Origin: CAWCKS01 sp963796195
GTDB taxonomy: Bacteria > Pseudomonadota > Alphaproteobacteria > Rhizobiales > Xanthobacteraceae
Length of the DNA: 64,000 nt
Reading direction: 5' to 3'
NCBI GenBank assembly: GCA_963796195.1
Contig: CAWCKS010000003.1
Span: 434,001 to 498,000 of the forward strand
In this document: positions 53,517 to 63,485 of the stretch, one piece after another
Layout of the letters: each line of letters opens with the position of its first letter
Position numbering within the stretch: position 1 is the first letter of the stretch
Notes under the pieces: generated by a model
Databases searched by the model: none
Seen by the model: the letters and a program-made list of their open reading frames with translations, nothing else
Told to the model about the DNA's origin: nothing
Translations under genes and position numbers: made by a program

Positions 53517-53810
53517 ATGCCGACATCAAAATCTCTCATCGGGGGTGGGTTGGCCCTCCTGACACTACTGCTCGTCTCCGCCGCGTTGGTCGATCATTTC
53601 AACCATTCGCTTCCCGGTCGTTCTGATCGACTGAACGACATTCGCGGATCTTTGTTTGCCAACAGTGCGCCACCAATCGAGCGTCGGTCCGGCTGGGCCG
53701 ACAACGAGAGAGCGCCGGCGGTTCGTATCCGAGACGCTTTCGCTCAGTTTGTGCCGGGGCAGGAGCATAATCGCAAAGCGGTCTCAACAGCGCCTCGTAC
53801 GGCCGAGTAG
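53517..53810 (+). CDS. Small single-pass membrane protein
   Basis: 97 residues from ATG 53517. An N-terminal membrane helix (LIGGGLALLTLLLVSAALV) is followed by a polar, probably periplasmic tail (DRLNDIRGSLFANSAPPIER, RIRDAFAQFVPGQEHNRKAV). No Cys or known domain. A longer upstream frame was rejected because the helix begins right after this ATG. Family not recognised. Confidence 0.5.
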   Translation: MPTSKSLIGGGLALLTLLLVSAALVDHFNHSLPGRSDRLNDIRGSLFANSAPPIERRSGWADNERAPAVRIRDAFAQFVPGQEHNRKAVSTAPRTAE

Positions 53811-54201
53811 GGCCTATTACATCCATGGGAAATTTGCGTCACCACCGTCGCCCGGATCGGGATTAGTCCCCCCGCGAACGCGGGATTGCCCCAGTGCTGT
53901 TGCTCGACAAACACTTCAAGCTGCGTTCACAACGGCGAGGACCCCAAGTCCACATTTTCGGAAGTGCAAGATGATCGCGCGCGCGATCAGCTGATGACTG
54001 CTTGCGCTCGACAATGATGTCTGGCGATCTTGCAGCTGCAAGGCGCGATGCGGGGTCAGCATTGTGCGCGAGGAGGTCGCGCGCGTGACTAGGGTGAACC
54101 TCTTAAGCACGAGCCTGGCAGACCACCGGAACATCAGCGTTGCAAGGCCGCACGATGTCGATACGTACATCGGCCAAAAGGGAGACAGGGAGGTACAAAC
54201 A
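53811..54201. other. Intergenic region, no supported gene
   Basis: A small palindrome (CCCGCGAACGCGGG) lies near 53871 and a GCGCGCGCGATC stretch near 53978. Nothing else was recognised. Confidence 0.35.
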
Positions 54202-54381
54202 ATGAGGCAATTCATCGCTATCGAAAATATTGTTCACCTCAAGCGGCAACTCGAAATCGAGGCCGATCCGAAGCAGCGCGCGATAATCGAACGGTTGCTT
54301 TTCCGGGAAGAGGCCGAACTGGCGTCATATCGTTCCAAGCTCTGCGCGAGAGAACCTGAAAGCGCAGCAAAGGTTGCTTAG
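54202..54381 (+). CDS. Small soluble helical protein
   Basis: 59 residues from ATG 54202, with GGGAGG 8 bp upstream. AIENIVHLKRQLEIEADPKQ and RAIIERLLFREEAELASYRS form a charged, probably coiled helix. Similar short proteins are familiar from Bradyrhizobium but have no assigned role. The longer frame upstream has no ribosome site. Confidence 0.6.
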   Translation: MRQFIAIENIVHLKRQLEIEADPKQRAIIERLLFREEAELASYRSKLCAREPESAAKVA

Positions 54382-54558
54382 GCAGAGATCTATCGGTCCT
54401 GCCTCCGGTTAGCGATGGCGACGCTCACGCGATGCGACGTTGTCGGGTTTTCCGCGGGCTGTTTCAGGGGATAACCCGATGCGTAGATCGGCTCTCAACG
54501 ACCAAGTTTAGCATCTTGCGTCGGTCGGCAACTGGTCAAAAATCTGGGAGACCTGCCT

Positions 54559-55071
54559 TTGACAAGTCCAGTGACAAGTCCAGCCAACCCGATAGCGACG
54601 ACGCACCTGCCATTTTTCATCACGGCGCCGGGCCAAACCGACGTGCTCTACAATATCACGTTGGTGTTTGTCGTTGCGAGCGTGGTGGGTCTCGGCATCT
54701 TGTTCTGGACGATCCATTCGCTGCCGGAAAGGATGGCGCACCGGTCGAAGAAAATTCAGATGGACATTGTCGCCTTGCTCGGCTTGATCGGTCTGTTCAC
54801 GCACGAGCATGCTTTCTGGATCGCGGCCCTACTGCTGGCTTGGATCGACATTCCCGACTTCTTTGCCCCGTTCAGGCGCCTGGCGACGGCCGTGGAAACG
54901 ATCGCCGAACAGGACGCCGCCGGCAGTCCCGCTGGTCAGCCCGGCTCTAACGAGGCGAAGACAGCGAGCGCTGACGCCGTTAGCCCTGCGAGTGAATCTG
55001 GCTCCGATGCGGTGAAGATCGGGGGCACTGATCGTCCCCGTCAGGATAAGAAGGGATCGGTCCGTGCTTGA
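54559..55071 (+). CDS. Inner membrane protein (YibI/DUF3302-like) preceding an HlyD protein
   Basis: 170 residues from TTG 54559 (GGAG 8 bp upstream; GTG 54571 is possible). It has two membrane helices (NITLVFVVASVVGLGILFW and FWIAALLLAWIDIPDFF) separated by a basic loop (IHSLPERMAHRSKKIQMDIV), then a long polar tail. The pattern and the overlapping HlyD gene downstream recall the E. coli yibI-yibH pair. The assignment rests on layout and modest similarity. Confidence 0.55.
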   Translation: MTSPVTSPANPIATTHLPFFITAPGQTDVLYNITLVFVVASVVGLGILFWTIHSLPERMAHRSKKIQMDIVALLGLIGLFTHEHAFWIAALLLAWIDIPDFFAPFRRLATAVETIAEQDAAGSPAGQPGSNEAKTASADAVSPASESGSDAVKIGGTDRPRQDKKGSVRA

Positions 55072-56303
55072 GCTCACCATGTGCGCCATGTTCACCCTTC
55101 TTCCGGATTATCTGTTCCGGCGCTACGTGCAGGGCAAGCGCTTTGGCCACGAGATCACGCTGTTCTCGGTCTGGTACGAACTTCGCTGGGGCATCACGCT
55201 CTGCCTGATACTGACGGTGCTTCTGATCACGGTGGTGCTGTACAATCATCCGTCGTCGAGCAACGTCACCTCGCTGTTCCGAACCGTTTCGGTATATCCG
55301 GAGATCGGTGGTCGCGTGGCTGAGGTTTATGTCGGCTATAATCAGAAGGTCAAAAAGGGCGACCCGATCTTCAAGCTGGACAGCGCGCGGCAGGAAGCGG
55401 CGCTCGAGACCGCTCGCGCCCATGTGGTCGAAGTGGAGGCATCGGAGGCGACGGCTAAAGCCGACATTTTGACCAGCGAGGGCAAGCTTGAGGAGGCCAA
55501 GCAAGCCCTGGAACAGGCGCTTGATGAGCTGCGGACCAAGACGGAATTGCAGCGGCGCAACGCCGACGTTGTTGCCGCGCGCGAGATCGAAAGGCTTCAG
55601 ACGCTTGCCGCGCAACGACAAGCATCCGTTGATTTCAGCGGCGGCCGCCAAGCAGTCGGCGGAGACCCGCATAACCGCGGTCCTGCCTGCGCAGAAGGCC
55701 AGCGCGATGGCACAACTTGCAGCCGCTCAGGTCGAACTGGACAAAATGGTCATCCGTGCGGGTGTCAACGGTCGGGTCGACCAGTTCGTTCTGCGGGTCG
55801 GCGACATCTTGCAGCCGGCGCCGTTCACCAGGGCTGCGGGCGTCCTCATCCCGGACAACGCGGGCGAGGACCGGCTTTTCGCAGGTTACGACCAGATCGA
55901 GACTCAGGTGATCAAGGTCGGCATGGCCGCCGAGGCCACATGTGTCGGCAAGCCGATGACCATCATCCCGCTCGTGGTTACCAAGGTGCAGAGTGTCATC
56001 GCCGCCGGGCAGGTCACGGCTACTGACCAGCTCACGGATCTGCAAAAGATCAGCAAGCCGGGCACCCTCACCGTGTGGCTGGAGCCACTCTACGAGGGCG
56101 TGATGGACGACCTCCCGCCGGGGAGCAGCTGTATCGCGAACCTCTATTCGAACCATCACGACGAGCTGCAATCAAACGATATCGGTTCGCTGGAAAAAAT
56201 CTATCTGCATGTCGTCGACACCGTGGCCCTCGTGCACGCATTGGTCATTCGGCTGCACGCGATCATTCTGCCACTGCAAGCGCTGGTATTCGGAGGGCAT
56301 TAG
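55064..56303 (+). pseudogene. HlyD-family membrane fusion protein, one frameshift
   Basis: GTG 55064 overlaps the upstream gene by 8 bp. A membrane helix (ITLCLILTVLLITVVLY) precedes the lipoyl-like half VSVYPEIGGRVAEVYVGYNQ and KVKKGDPIFKLDSARQEAAL, then a coiled coil. Near 55633 the frame changes; it resumes ISAAAAKQSAETRITAVLPA, VIRAGVNGRVDQFVLRVGD and the beta-barrel region to 56303. It would be about 413 residues if intact. Such proteins bridge an inner-membrane pump to the periplasm. Confidence 0.8.
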
Positions 56304-56358
56304 CCTCGGATGTTGTCTGAACATCAGTGGCTTTGGTTCTCGGTCTCAGGAGATGAAA

Positions 56359-56772
56359 ATGTTTGATTTGCGTCGGTTTCCAGCGATGTCCGTCGTCTCG
56401 TTTGGACTGGCGTTCATGCTACCGACTCACTGTTATGCGGTCGACCTCACGGGCGCCTGGGCGACGGACCGGGCGCTGTGCGATCGTATCTTCACGAAAA
56501 AGCAAAACGAAACCGCGTTCTCAGAACTTTCAGATCTGTACGGATCGGGCTTCATCATCGATGGCAACCGGATCAGGGGCAAGACCGTGCGATGCACGAT
56601 CAAATCGAGAAAAGAGGAAGGCGACTCCGTTCAACTGTCCGCGGCCTGCGCCACCACCATCATGACCTCCGATGTCCAATTCAGCCTGAAGATGATCGAT
56701 GCGAGCACTATCTCTCGGCACATACCGGGCATTGAGGGCATGGAACTCAACTATCAGCGCTGCTCGCCTTAG
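56359..56772 (+). CDS. Exported hypothetical protein
   Basis: 137 residues from ATG 56359 (CAGGAG upstream; ATG 56353 also in frame). The signal peptide runs to HCYAVDLTG. The mature part begins WATDRALCDRIFTKKQNETA and contains Cys residues (CTIKSRKEE, ACATT, YQRCSP). It resembles small lipocalin-like periplasmic proteins in size and pattern but no family is certain. It follows the HlyD gene by 55 bp and may be co-transcribed. Confidence 0.6.
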   Translation: MFDLRRFPAMSVVSFGLAFMLPTHCYAVDLTGAWATDRALCDRIFTKKQNETAFSELSDLYGSGFIIDGNRIRGKTVRCTIKSRKEEGDSVQLSAACATTIMTSDVQFSLKMIDASTISRHIPGIEGMELNYQRCSP

Positions 56773-56896
56773 CGATCGACCATCGTGTGACGTCCGGCGA
56801 TCGTTCGCCGTTTCCCGCGTGCGAACGAATTGTCTTGCGAGTGCTTCCGGAGGCGGTGCGCGGTTTGCCGATCGGCGTTTTAGCGCCGTCGCAGCA

Positions 56897-57547
56897 TTAC
56901 AATTGCATCTCCGGGATCTTGTCGGGCAATGCAAGTCTTGCCTGCGTGGCGGCTACAACCTGCTCAACCGTGACACCCGGACCGGTCTCCAGCAGGGTCG
57001 CGCGGCCATTCGGGAACCCAATCACGGCCAATTCGCTGACAAGAAGATCAATCGGCCGGGTCGAGGTCAGCGGCAGCGAGCACTTCTCCATGATCTTCGG
57101 CTTGCCCTTGGCCGTGTGCTGCATGGCAATGATGACGCGCTTCGCCCCGGTCACCAGATCCATTGCGCCGCCCATCCCGGGAACCATCTTGCCGGGGATC
57201 ATCCAATTCGCGAGTAAGCCTTTGCTGTCGACTTGCAATGCGCCGAGCACGGTGACGTCGACATGGCCGCCACGAATCAGTCCGAAGGACATTGCGCTGT
57301 CAAAGGTGCTCGCGCCGGGCAGCGCAGTGACCGGGCGGCCGCCGGCATCCGTAAGCAAAGGATGCGCCATGCCCTCTTCGGGGATTGGTCCTGTCCCGAT
57401 CAGTCCGTTCTCGGATTGGAAGAATATCTTGACGTCGTTCGGAATGAAATTCGCGACCATGGTCGGAATGCCGATGCCGAGATTGACAAGCATCCCACTC
57501 CGCAGCTCGCGCGCAATGCGCCGGGCGATGATCGATTGGGCGTCCAT
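56897..57547 (-). CDS. atoA: CoA-transferase subunit B (AtoA-like)
   Basis: 216 residues. ARRIARELRSGMLVNLGIGI, the catalytic Glu motif FQSENGLIG, DSAMSFGLIRGGHVDVTVLG and KMVPGMGGAMDLVTGAKRVI closely follow E. coli AtoA. It pairs with the A subunit 3 bp upstream on the same strand and moves CoA between acetoacetyl-CoA (or a short acyl-CoA) and acetate or succinate. Both subunits are intact. Confidence 0.92.
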   Translation of the reverse strand: MDAQSIIARRIARELRSGMLVNLGIGIPTMVANFIPNDVKIFFQSENGLIGTGPIPEEGMAHPLLTDAGGRPVTALPGASTFDSAMSFGLIRGGHVDVTVLGALQVDSKGLLANWMIPGKMVPGMGGAMDLVTGAKRVIIAMQHTAKGKPKIMEKCSLPLTSTRPIDLLVSELAVIGFPNGRATLLETGPGVTVEQVVAATQARLALPDKIPEMQL

Positions 57548-57550
57548 GGC

Positions 57551-58198
57551 TTATCCGTTCGAGACGAGATAGTCGACGAGTGGCGCAGGCGTCAGCACGT
57601 GGTCGGGAGCTATGAGCCCAACCGGCACAATGTGGTCGGCTGCGGCGATGGTCGTGTTCGCCGCCATTGCGATGACGGGATTGAAGTTCCGCGCGGTCAG
57701 CACGTAGGACAGATTGCCGAGATAATCTGCAAGAAATGCGTTCAGCAAGGCAAAGTCGGCGCGCAGCGCAGTCTCCAAAAGATAATCCTTGCCATCGATC
57801 TGCATGCGTTGCTTGCCCTCCTCGACGACAGTGCCGACGCCGGTTGGCGTCAGCACGCCGCCAAGCCCGTATCCGCCAGCGCGAATCCGCTCGATCAGAG
57901 TCCCCTGCGGGACGAGGTCAACCTTCATCTTGCCGGCGATCATTTGCTTCTGGGTTTCGGGATTGAGGCCGATATGACTGGCGATCGTGCGGCTGACGAG
58001 GCCGGCATCCACGAGCTTTCCGATGCCGCGTTTCGGAAGGGCGGTATCGTTCGCGATGATGGTCAGATTGCGCTTGCCTTGTCGCACAAGCTCGTCGATG
58101 ACCCGTTCCGGAGTGCCGACACCCATGAAGCCCCCGATCATCAGGGATGCTCCATCCGGAATCATCGCCACGGCCTCAGCTGCTGAAATCGTCCTCAT
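57551..58198 (-). CDS. atoD: CoA-transferase subunit A (AtoD-like)
   Basis: 215 residues. GASLMIGGFMGVGTPERVID, NLTIIANDTALPKRGIGKLV, ASHIGLNPETQKQMIAGKM, GGVLTPTGVGTVVEEGKQ and SYVLTARNFNPVIAMAA follow E. coli AtoD along the whole length. It forms a heteromeric CoA-transferase with the B subunit. Typical of ketone body, acetoacetate or short-chain fatty-acid use. Confidence 0.92.
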   Translation of the reverse strand: MRTISAAEAVAMIPDGASLMIGGFMGVGTPERVIDELVRQGKRNLTIIANDTALPKRGIGKLVDAGLVSRTIASHIGLNPETQKQMIAGKMKVDLVPQGTLIERIRAGGYGLGGVLTPTGVGTVVEEGKQRMQIDGKDYLLETALRADFALLNAFLADYLGNLSYVLTARNFNPVIAMAANTTIAAADHIVPVGLIAPDHVLTPAPLVDYLVSNG

Positions 58199-58473
58199 GG
58201 CCCAGATATCTCTGCTGCTCGCGCGTTCGAAGTGGTCCCGACGCTAGAAGAGAGTGTTCTCGCGGAGCATCCAGCTTTCGTACCTAACAATCGGATTGCG
58301 CTGCCGTAATCGGGTAAAACCCGGATCGGACTACTTGCTGAGCGCCGTATCGTGCAGCGCGCCAGCTGGCCTGGTGACGCTCAGGAGACATTCGCGTCCG
58401 CCAGTCACCGGGTCGCGCGGATGTCGCAGCGAGATGACCCAACGTCTGCCGGCGGCGAGCAAGTCGCAGTTCG

Positions 58474-58674
58474 CTAGCGGCGAAGACCTCCAGCGATGTC
58501 GCGCTTATCGCGTTCGGCGATAGCGACCTCGATTTGTCTTGCCATCGCCCGCAGATCGCGCGCGATTACGGAGAAGGCCAGGCATCGTCTGCTGTCTCCC
58601 GTAAGGCAGCTGATGAGTTCGCAATCGTCGGCCTCGGAACGCAATTTCCGAAGCGTCGCTCCAAGCTGATCCAT
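58474..58674 (-). CDS. Small hypothetical protein
   Basis: 66 residues from ATG 58674 with GAGGGG 5 bp upstream. LRKLRSEADDCELISCLTGD and LAFSVIARDLRAMARQIEVA suggest two helices around a Cys pair; it ends in a basic tail. No membrane segment. Family unknown. Confidence 0.5.
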   Translation of the reverse strand: MDQLGATLRKLRSEADDCELISCLTGDSRRCLAFSVIARDLRAMARQIEVAIAERDKRDIAGGLRR

Positions 58675-59100
58675 GGCCGCCCCTCTGATGTGCGGTGACC
58701 GCGAGATTTGCGGTCGTGCCAAGTCACCCATGAAACAATACAGAATGAAGCGTAAGAAAAGGTCCTGAATAAGAGCCGGCTGAGTCCCCAAAGTGATCGG
58801 GTGGTTTGTCGAGGCGGTCGATCAGGCGCCGGGCGACTGGCCGCGCAGATCATTCGATGTCGGTCAGCTTTAGGCCCCAAAGCCACATCCTTACCCTCTG
58901 ACTTACCGACATCCACGTCTTTTTTGCCCAAGTGCTCTGGAGACGTCGATGCCCGGCACCTGGCCAAGCAAGGCCGGGCATAACGAGCTTGCTGGTAACC
59001 CGGCGTTTGCGTACGAATTATGAGTCAAACTCCGAGAAGCCTTGCGCGGCGCGGCGCGGCGAAGGATGCTCACGAGCTCCGCTCTCAGAAGGATTTCGTC
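58675..59100. other. Intergenic region with one palindromic repeat
   Basis: ATGCCCGGC (58949-58957) pairs with GCCGGGCAT (58973-58981), a rhizobial-type intergenic palindrome. No gene supported. Confidence 0.45.
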
Positions 59101-60294
59101 ATGCCTGTCGACACGCAAGCCGCAACGAGCCGCCTCATGCGCTTCCTCGCCGTCGAGGGCGTGACCGGAAAGGAGGGGAGAATCGGGCGCGAGCTCGTCG
59201 CGGCGCTCAAAGAAGGCGGCGTGCCTGATGACGCGATCCGCATCGACGACGCCAACACCCGCATTCCCGTGCCGACCGAGACCGGCAACCTCATTGTCGA
59301 TCTGCCCGGCCGCGGCGCGATGCACAACCAGCCGCGCATCATGTTCATGACCCACATGGACACCGTGCCGCTGTGCGCCGGCGCGAAGCCGAAGCTCGCC
59401 GGCCGCAAGATCGTCAATCAGGCGAAGACCGCGCTCGGCGGCGACAACCGCTGCGGCTGCGGCGTTCTCGTCACGCTGGCGGCCGAGCTTGAAAAGCAGA
59501 AGCTCGATCATCCGCCGATCACGCTGTTGTTCTGCGTGCGGGAGGAGAGCGGGCTGTGGGGTGCGCGCCACGTCAAGATCGCCGACCTCGGCTCGCCGGT
59601 GATGGCCTTCAACTACGACGGCGGCTCGGCCTCCAATGTCACCATCGGCGCCGTGGGCGCCGATCGCTGGCAGGTCGAGATTTTCGGCCGCGCCTCGCAT
59701 GCCGGCGTCGCACCGGAGCGCGGCATCAGTTCGACCATGATCCTGGCGCTCGCGCTCGCCGACGTGAAGGCTGGCGGCTGGTTCGGCAAGGTGGTCAAAG
59801 GCAAGCGGCAGGGCACGAGCAATGTCGGCCCCGTCACCGGCGGCGAGGGCCGGCCGGCGGGCGACGCCACCAATGTCGTCACTGATTACGTGCACGTGCG
59901 CGGCGAAAGCCGCAGCCACGACAGCAAGTTTTTCAAGGAGATCACCAAGGCCTACAAGGCGGCATTCGAGAAGGCCGCAAAGCGCGTCAAGAACAGCGAT
60001 GGCAAGTCGGGCCGCGTCAAGTTCAAGGCCGAGACCGACTATTATCCGTTCCGCATGAAGGACACTCTCCCCGTGGTCAAGCGCGCGGTCGCGGCCGTGT
60101 CCGGCATCGGGGCTGCGCCAGCGCTGCGCGCCGCGAATGGTGGGCTCGATGCGAACTGGATGGTCCGCCACAAAGTTCCGACCGTGACCTTCGGCGCCGG
60201 GCAGAACGAGCCGCACACCATCGACGAGTGGATCAATCTCGACGAGTACGACCGGGCGTGCGCGCTTGCGGTCCAGCTCGCGACGATGCGGTAA
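59101..60294 (+). CDS. M20-family metallopeptidase (peptidase T-like)
   Basis: 397 residues from ATG 59101 (AGAAGGA upstream). Metal and catalytic motifs in order: MFMTHMDTVPLCAG (His, Asp), ALGGDNRCGCGVLV (bridging Asp), LFCVREESGLWGARH (Glu-Glu), FNYDGGSASNVTIG (Asp) and the dimerisation-domain His in GRASHAGVAPERG. This is the di-zinc aminoacylase/peptidase T arrangement. It cleaves a peptide or N-acyl bond in the cytoplasm. Confidence 0.9.
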   Translation: MPVDTQAATSRLMRFLAVEGVTGKEGRIGRELVAALKEGGVPDDAIRIDDANTRIPVPTETGNLIVDLPGRGAMHNQPRIMFMTHMDTVPLCAGAKPKLAGRKIVNQAKTALGGDNRCGCGVLVTLAAELEKQKLDHPPITLLFCVREESGLWGARHVKIADLGSPVMAFNYDGGSASNVTIGAVGADRWQVEIFGRASHAGVAPERGISSTMILALALADVKAGGWFGKVVKGKRQGTSNVGPVTGGEGRPAGDATNVVTDYVHVRGESRSHDSKFFKEITKAYKAAFEKAAKRVKNSDGKSGRVKFKAETDYYPFRMKDTLPVVKRAVAAVSGIGAAPALRAANGGLDANWMVRHKVPTVTFGAGQNEPHTIDEWINLDEYDRACALAVQLATMR

Positions 60295-60315
60295 GCCTGA
60301 CGAAGGTCGCTATCG

Positions 60316-61850
60316 ATGAATCTTGCCGCGTGGGTTCAGCGGAACGGCACTGTCATCGGCGATCGTCCGGCGATCGCGGTCGGCAATACGATTTATGCGA
60401 CGCATCGGCAGATGGCGTCGCGCGTGCGGGCCATCGCGGGTTATCTCGCGGGAAAGCTCGGTTGCGGCCTCGGCGAGAGGATAGGTATCATCAGCCACAA
60501 CAGCGCTGACTATCTCGAGGCGCTGTTCGGCATCTGGCATGCCGGGCTCGTCGCCGTGCCGATCAACTCGCGCCTGCATGCGCGCGAGTTCGAGTACATT
60601 CTGCAGCACTCGAACTGCAGGGCGGTGTTCGTCGAGGACGATCTGGCGCAGACCGTTGCCTCGATCGCCGGCAATTGTGCCGACCTCAAGCACACGATCG
60701 TCGTCGGCGGCAGCGATTGGCGCGCCGCAACCGGGTTCGACGGCATCGACCTCGTCGCCCGTGCGCCAAGCGATCATGCCTGGCTGTTCTATACCAGCGG
60801 CACCACCGGCCGGCCGAAGGGCGCGTGTCTCACCCATCGCAATCTCCTGATGATGTCGCTCAGCTATTTTGCCGACATCGATCCCGTTTCGCCGCTGGAC
60901 GCCGTCCTGCACGCTGCGCCGCTGTCGCACGGCTCCGGGCTCTACGGCCTGCCGCACATCGCCAAGGGCGCGGTCAGCATCCTGCCCGAGAGCGGCGGCT
61001 TCCAGCCGGACGAGATCGGCGAGCTGTTGCAGTGTTTTTCGGGCGTGTCGTTTTTCGCGGCGCCCACGATGGTCAAGCGGCTGATGGAGCACAACGGTTT
61101 TGCCGCGCAGAACCATGCCAACCTGAAGACCATCATCTATGGCGGCGCGCCGATGTATCTCGAGGACCTGCGCCACGCACTCGATGTCGTCGGGCCAAAA
61201 CTCGCGCAAATCTACGGCCAGGGCGAATCGCCGATGAACATCACGGCGCTGCCGAAGGCGGTTCATGCCGATACAGCGCATCCGAGATGGCAGGAGCGGA
61301 TGATGTCGGTCGGCACGCCGCGGACCGACGTCGAGGTGCGGCTGGTCGATGCCGATGATCGCGACGTGCCACTCGGCGAGCCGGGCGAGGTCTTGGTCCG
61401 CGGCGACGTCGTGATGGCCGGCTATCTCAACGACGAAGCGGCAACCGCATCAGCGCTGCGCGGCGGCTGGCTGCACACCGGCGACATCGGCAGCTTCGAT
61501 GCCGACGGCTACCTGACGCTGAAGGACCGGGTCAAGGACGTGATCATCTCGGGCGGCTCGAACATTTATCCGCGCGAGATCGAAGAGGTCTTGCTGCGGC
61601 ATCCGTCGGTGCAGGAAGTCTCGGTGTTCGGCCTGCCGGATCCGGAGTGGGGCGAGAACGTCGTCGCGGCTGTGGTATTGCGGGCCGGCACTGACGGTCG
61701 CCGAAGCCGGAGCTCGACGCGCTCTGCATCGAGCAGATCGCCCGCTTCAAGCGCCCGAAGCGCTACGTGTTCCTTGCCGAGTTGCCGAAGAACAATTACG
61801 GCAAGGTCCTGAAGACCAAGCTGCGCGAGGACTTTCGGCCGGGCAAGTGA
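60316..61850 (+). pseudogene. Acyl-CoA synthetase (AMP-forming ligase), frameshift near the C-terminus
   Basis: ATG 60316 follows the peptidase by 21 bp. The ANL core is intact: the P-loop LFYTSGTTGRPKGACLTHRN, IIYGGAPMYLEDLR, QIYGQGESPMNITAL, GGWLHTGDIGSFDADGYL and DRVKDVIISGGSNIYPREIE. After AAVVLRAGTD (about 61690) the frame is lost; the usual ending ARFKRPKRYVFLAELPKNNY with the catalytic Lys near GKVLKTKLRE is in another frame, stopping at 61848-61850. It activates a carboxylic acid to its CoA ester. Confidence 0.88.
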
Positions 61851-62031
61851 CCGTCACGCGGTTGGACAGAATGCGGAAAGGGCCGATCCTTCGAATTTTG
61901 TGGCCGGTTGTGCGGCACGCGCGCGGGTGCAATCGCGACGCGTGAGCGCTATTTCGCACTCGCGTTAACGCTTGGTCCGCTGGTTACTTCCGGTTTTTGC
62001 CCAACACAGGACATTGGGTCAGCGCGCGAGC

Positions 62032-63315
62032 TCAATATTTTGACGCCGCCCAGCGCGCCGGCCTTTCGGGCGTGGCGACGGCAAAAAGAGCAGCGAGCGA
62101 AATGAGCAAGGCAGACGCCGCAATAATGGCGCTAGCCGGACTGGTGATATCGGCGAGCAAGCCCAGTCCGGGCGGCCCGATGATATAGCCCGCGTCGGCC
62201 GTCATCCGGTAGGCGCTCATCGCAGCAGCGTTCATTCCGGGCGGCGCGGCATCGACCGCATAGGCCGCCGGCGCGGAACTGCTGATGGAGGTTGCGATAC
62301 CCCAGATAATCGAGGCCACGACGAACCACCCAAAAGATGGGGCGTAGCAGAACAGAACCATCGACAGTCCGGTCAGCAGGGTCGATGGCACGATAACCGC
62401 CTTTCGCCCCAATCGGTCGGCGAGCCAACCGCCTGGATAGGCGGCGAGAAAGCCGCAAACGCTGGAGAGCATCAAGCCGAAGCCGATCTCGCTGACCGAG
62501 AGGCCGAGCGTGGCGGTGACCAGCAGAGGGATCAACGCAAACAAGCCACCTGTGCGTACAACAGCATTCATCAATGAAATCAGACTGACCAGCAGGAAGC
62601 CGCGGTGACCCAACAACACCAGCATCTGCCGGACGAAAGGGAGCTGAGCTGCGGCATGCGAAGCCGCCGCGAGCGGTTGTGCAGGCCGCGTCTCGCTGAC
62701 CAGAAACCAGGCAACCGCGGTGACGACGAGACTTGCCGCGCCGGTCACCAGAAACGGCGCAGCGAGCCCATAGGCGCCCGCGATCAGTCCTCCCGGGAAC
62801 GGCCCAACGGACAGACCAAAAAGAAACGCGGCCTGATAAATCGCGATGTTTCGACCGCGCCGGTTCGCCCGGCTGATATCGGCGAGTACGATTTGACCAG
62901 TGGTCAGAATGATGCCCGCTCCGGCACCGGCGACCATTCGCGCGAGATTGAATTCGACAAAGCTGGACGCTTCCCCGCACCAAAAACTTCCCGCCGCCGA
63001 AACAAGTCCGCCGATCGCCAGCAAAGGCCGCCTGCCGAGCCGGTCCGAAAGTTGCCCTCCCGGCACGGTCACCGCAAAGCGCGCGAAGCCGTAAACCGCG
63101 ACAGCCAGACCGACGGCTGAAGCCGGTACGCCGAATGAGCGCGCGTAAAGCGGCAATGCCGGCACCATTGCTCCGAAGCCAAGCTGGTTCACGCCGACGA
63201 GAAGACACATCCAGACGAGGGTCCTGCGCTCAGCTGTCAAGTCCGTGGTGTCCAATCGGAGTTTTTGGCCAAAAAAATCGGTGCGCCGAACATGCCGGTT
63301 GTCTGGCACACGCAT
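62032..63315 (-). CDS. MFS transporter (drug-efflux type)
   Basis: 427 residues, 12 hydrophobic segments. VGVNQLGFGAMVPALPLYAR is helix 1; GGQLSDRLGRRPLLAIGGLV is the loop 2-3 motif A (GxLSDRxGRR), repeated in the second half as GGWLADRLGRKAVIVPSTLL. The C motif region is near GIILTTGQIVLADIS. Resembles 12-helix drug/H+ antiporters. The start may lie further inside, before TLVWMCLLVG. It is divergent from the acyl-CoA dehydrogenase at 63486. Confidence 0.9.
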   Translation of the reverse strand: MRVPDNRHVRRTDFFGQKLRLDTTDLTAERRTLVWMCLLVGVNQLGFGAMVPALPLYARSFGVPASAVGLAVAVYGFARFAVTVPGGQLSDRLGRRPLLAIGGLVSAAGSFWCGEASSFVEFNLARMVAGAGAGIILTTGQIVLADISRANRRGRNIAIYQAAFLFGLSVGPFPGGLIAGAYGLAAPFLVTGAASLVVTAVAWFLVSETRPAQPLAAASHAAAQLPFVRQMLVLLGHRGFLLVSLISLMNAVVRTGGLFALIPLLVTATLGLSVSEIGFGLMLSSVCGFLAAYPGGWLADRLGRKAVIVPSTLLTGLSMVLFCYAPSFGWFVVASIIWGIATSISSSAPAAYAVDAAPPGMNAAAMSAYRMTADAGYIIGPPGLGLLADITSPASAIIAASALLISLAALFAVATPERPARWAASKY

Positions 63316-63485
63316 TCCCTACGCAACTTGCCTTAAGCAACTTGAAGGCGCCGCAGGCAAGTCATTCGTTCGTGGAGCGAACAAATGCCGGCAAACCCAC
63401 TCTTCATCAGCGCAGTCCGTCAGTCTAGAATAGATACAAGCGGTCAACCGGCTCGCGCGAAAAGCCGGAGATTTGGGAGCACAAC

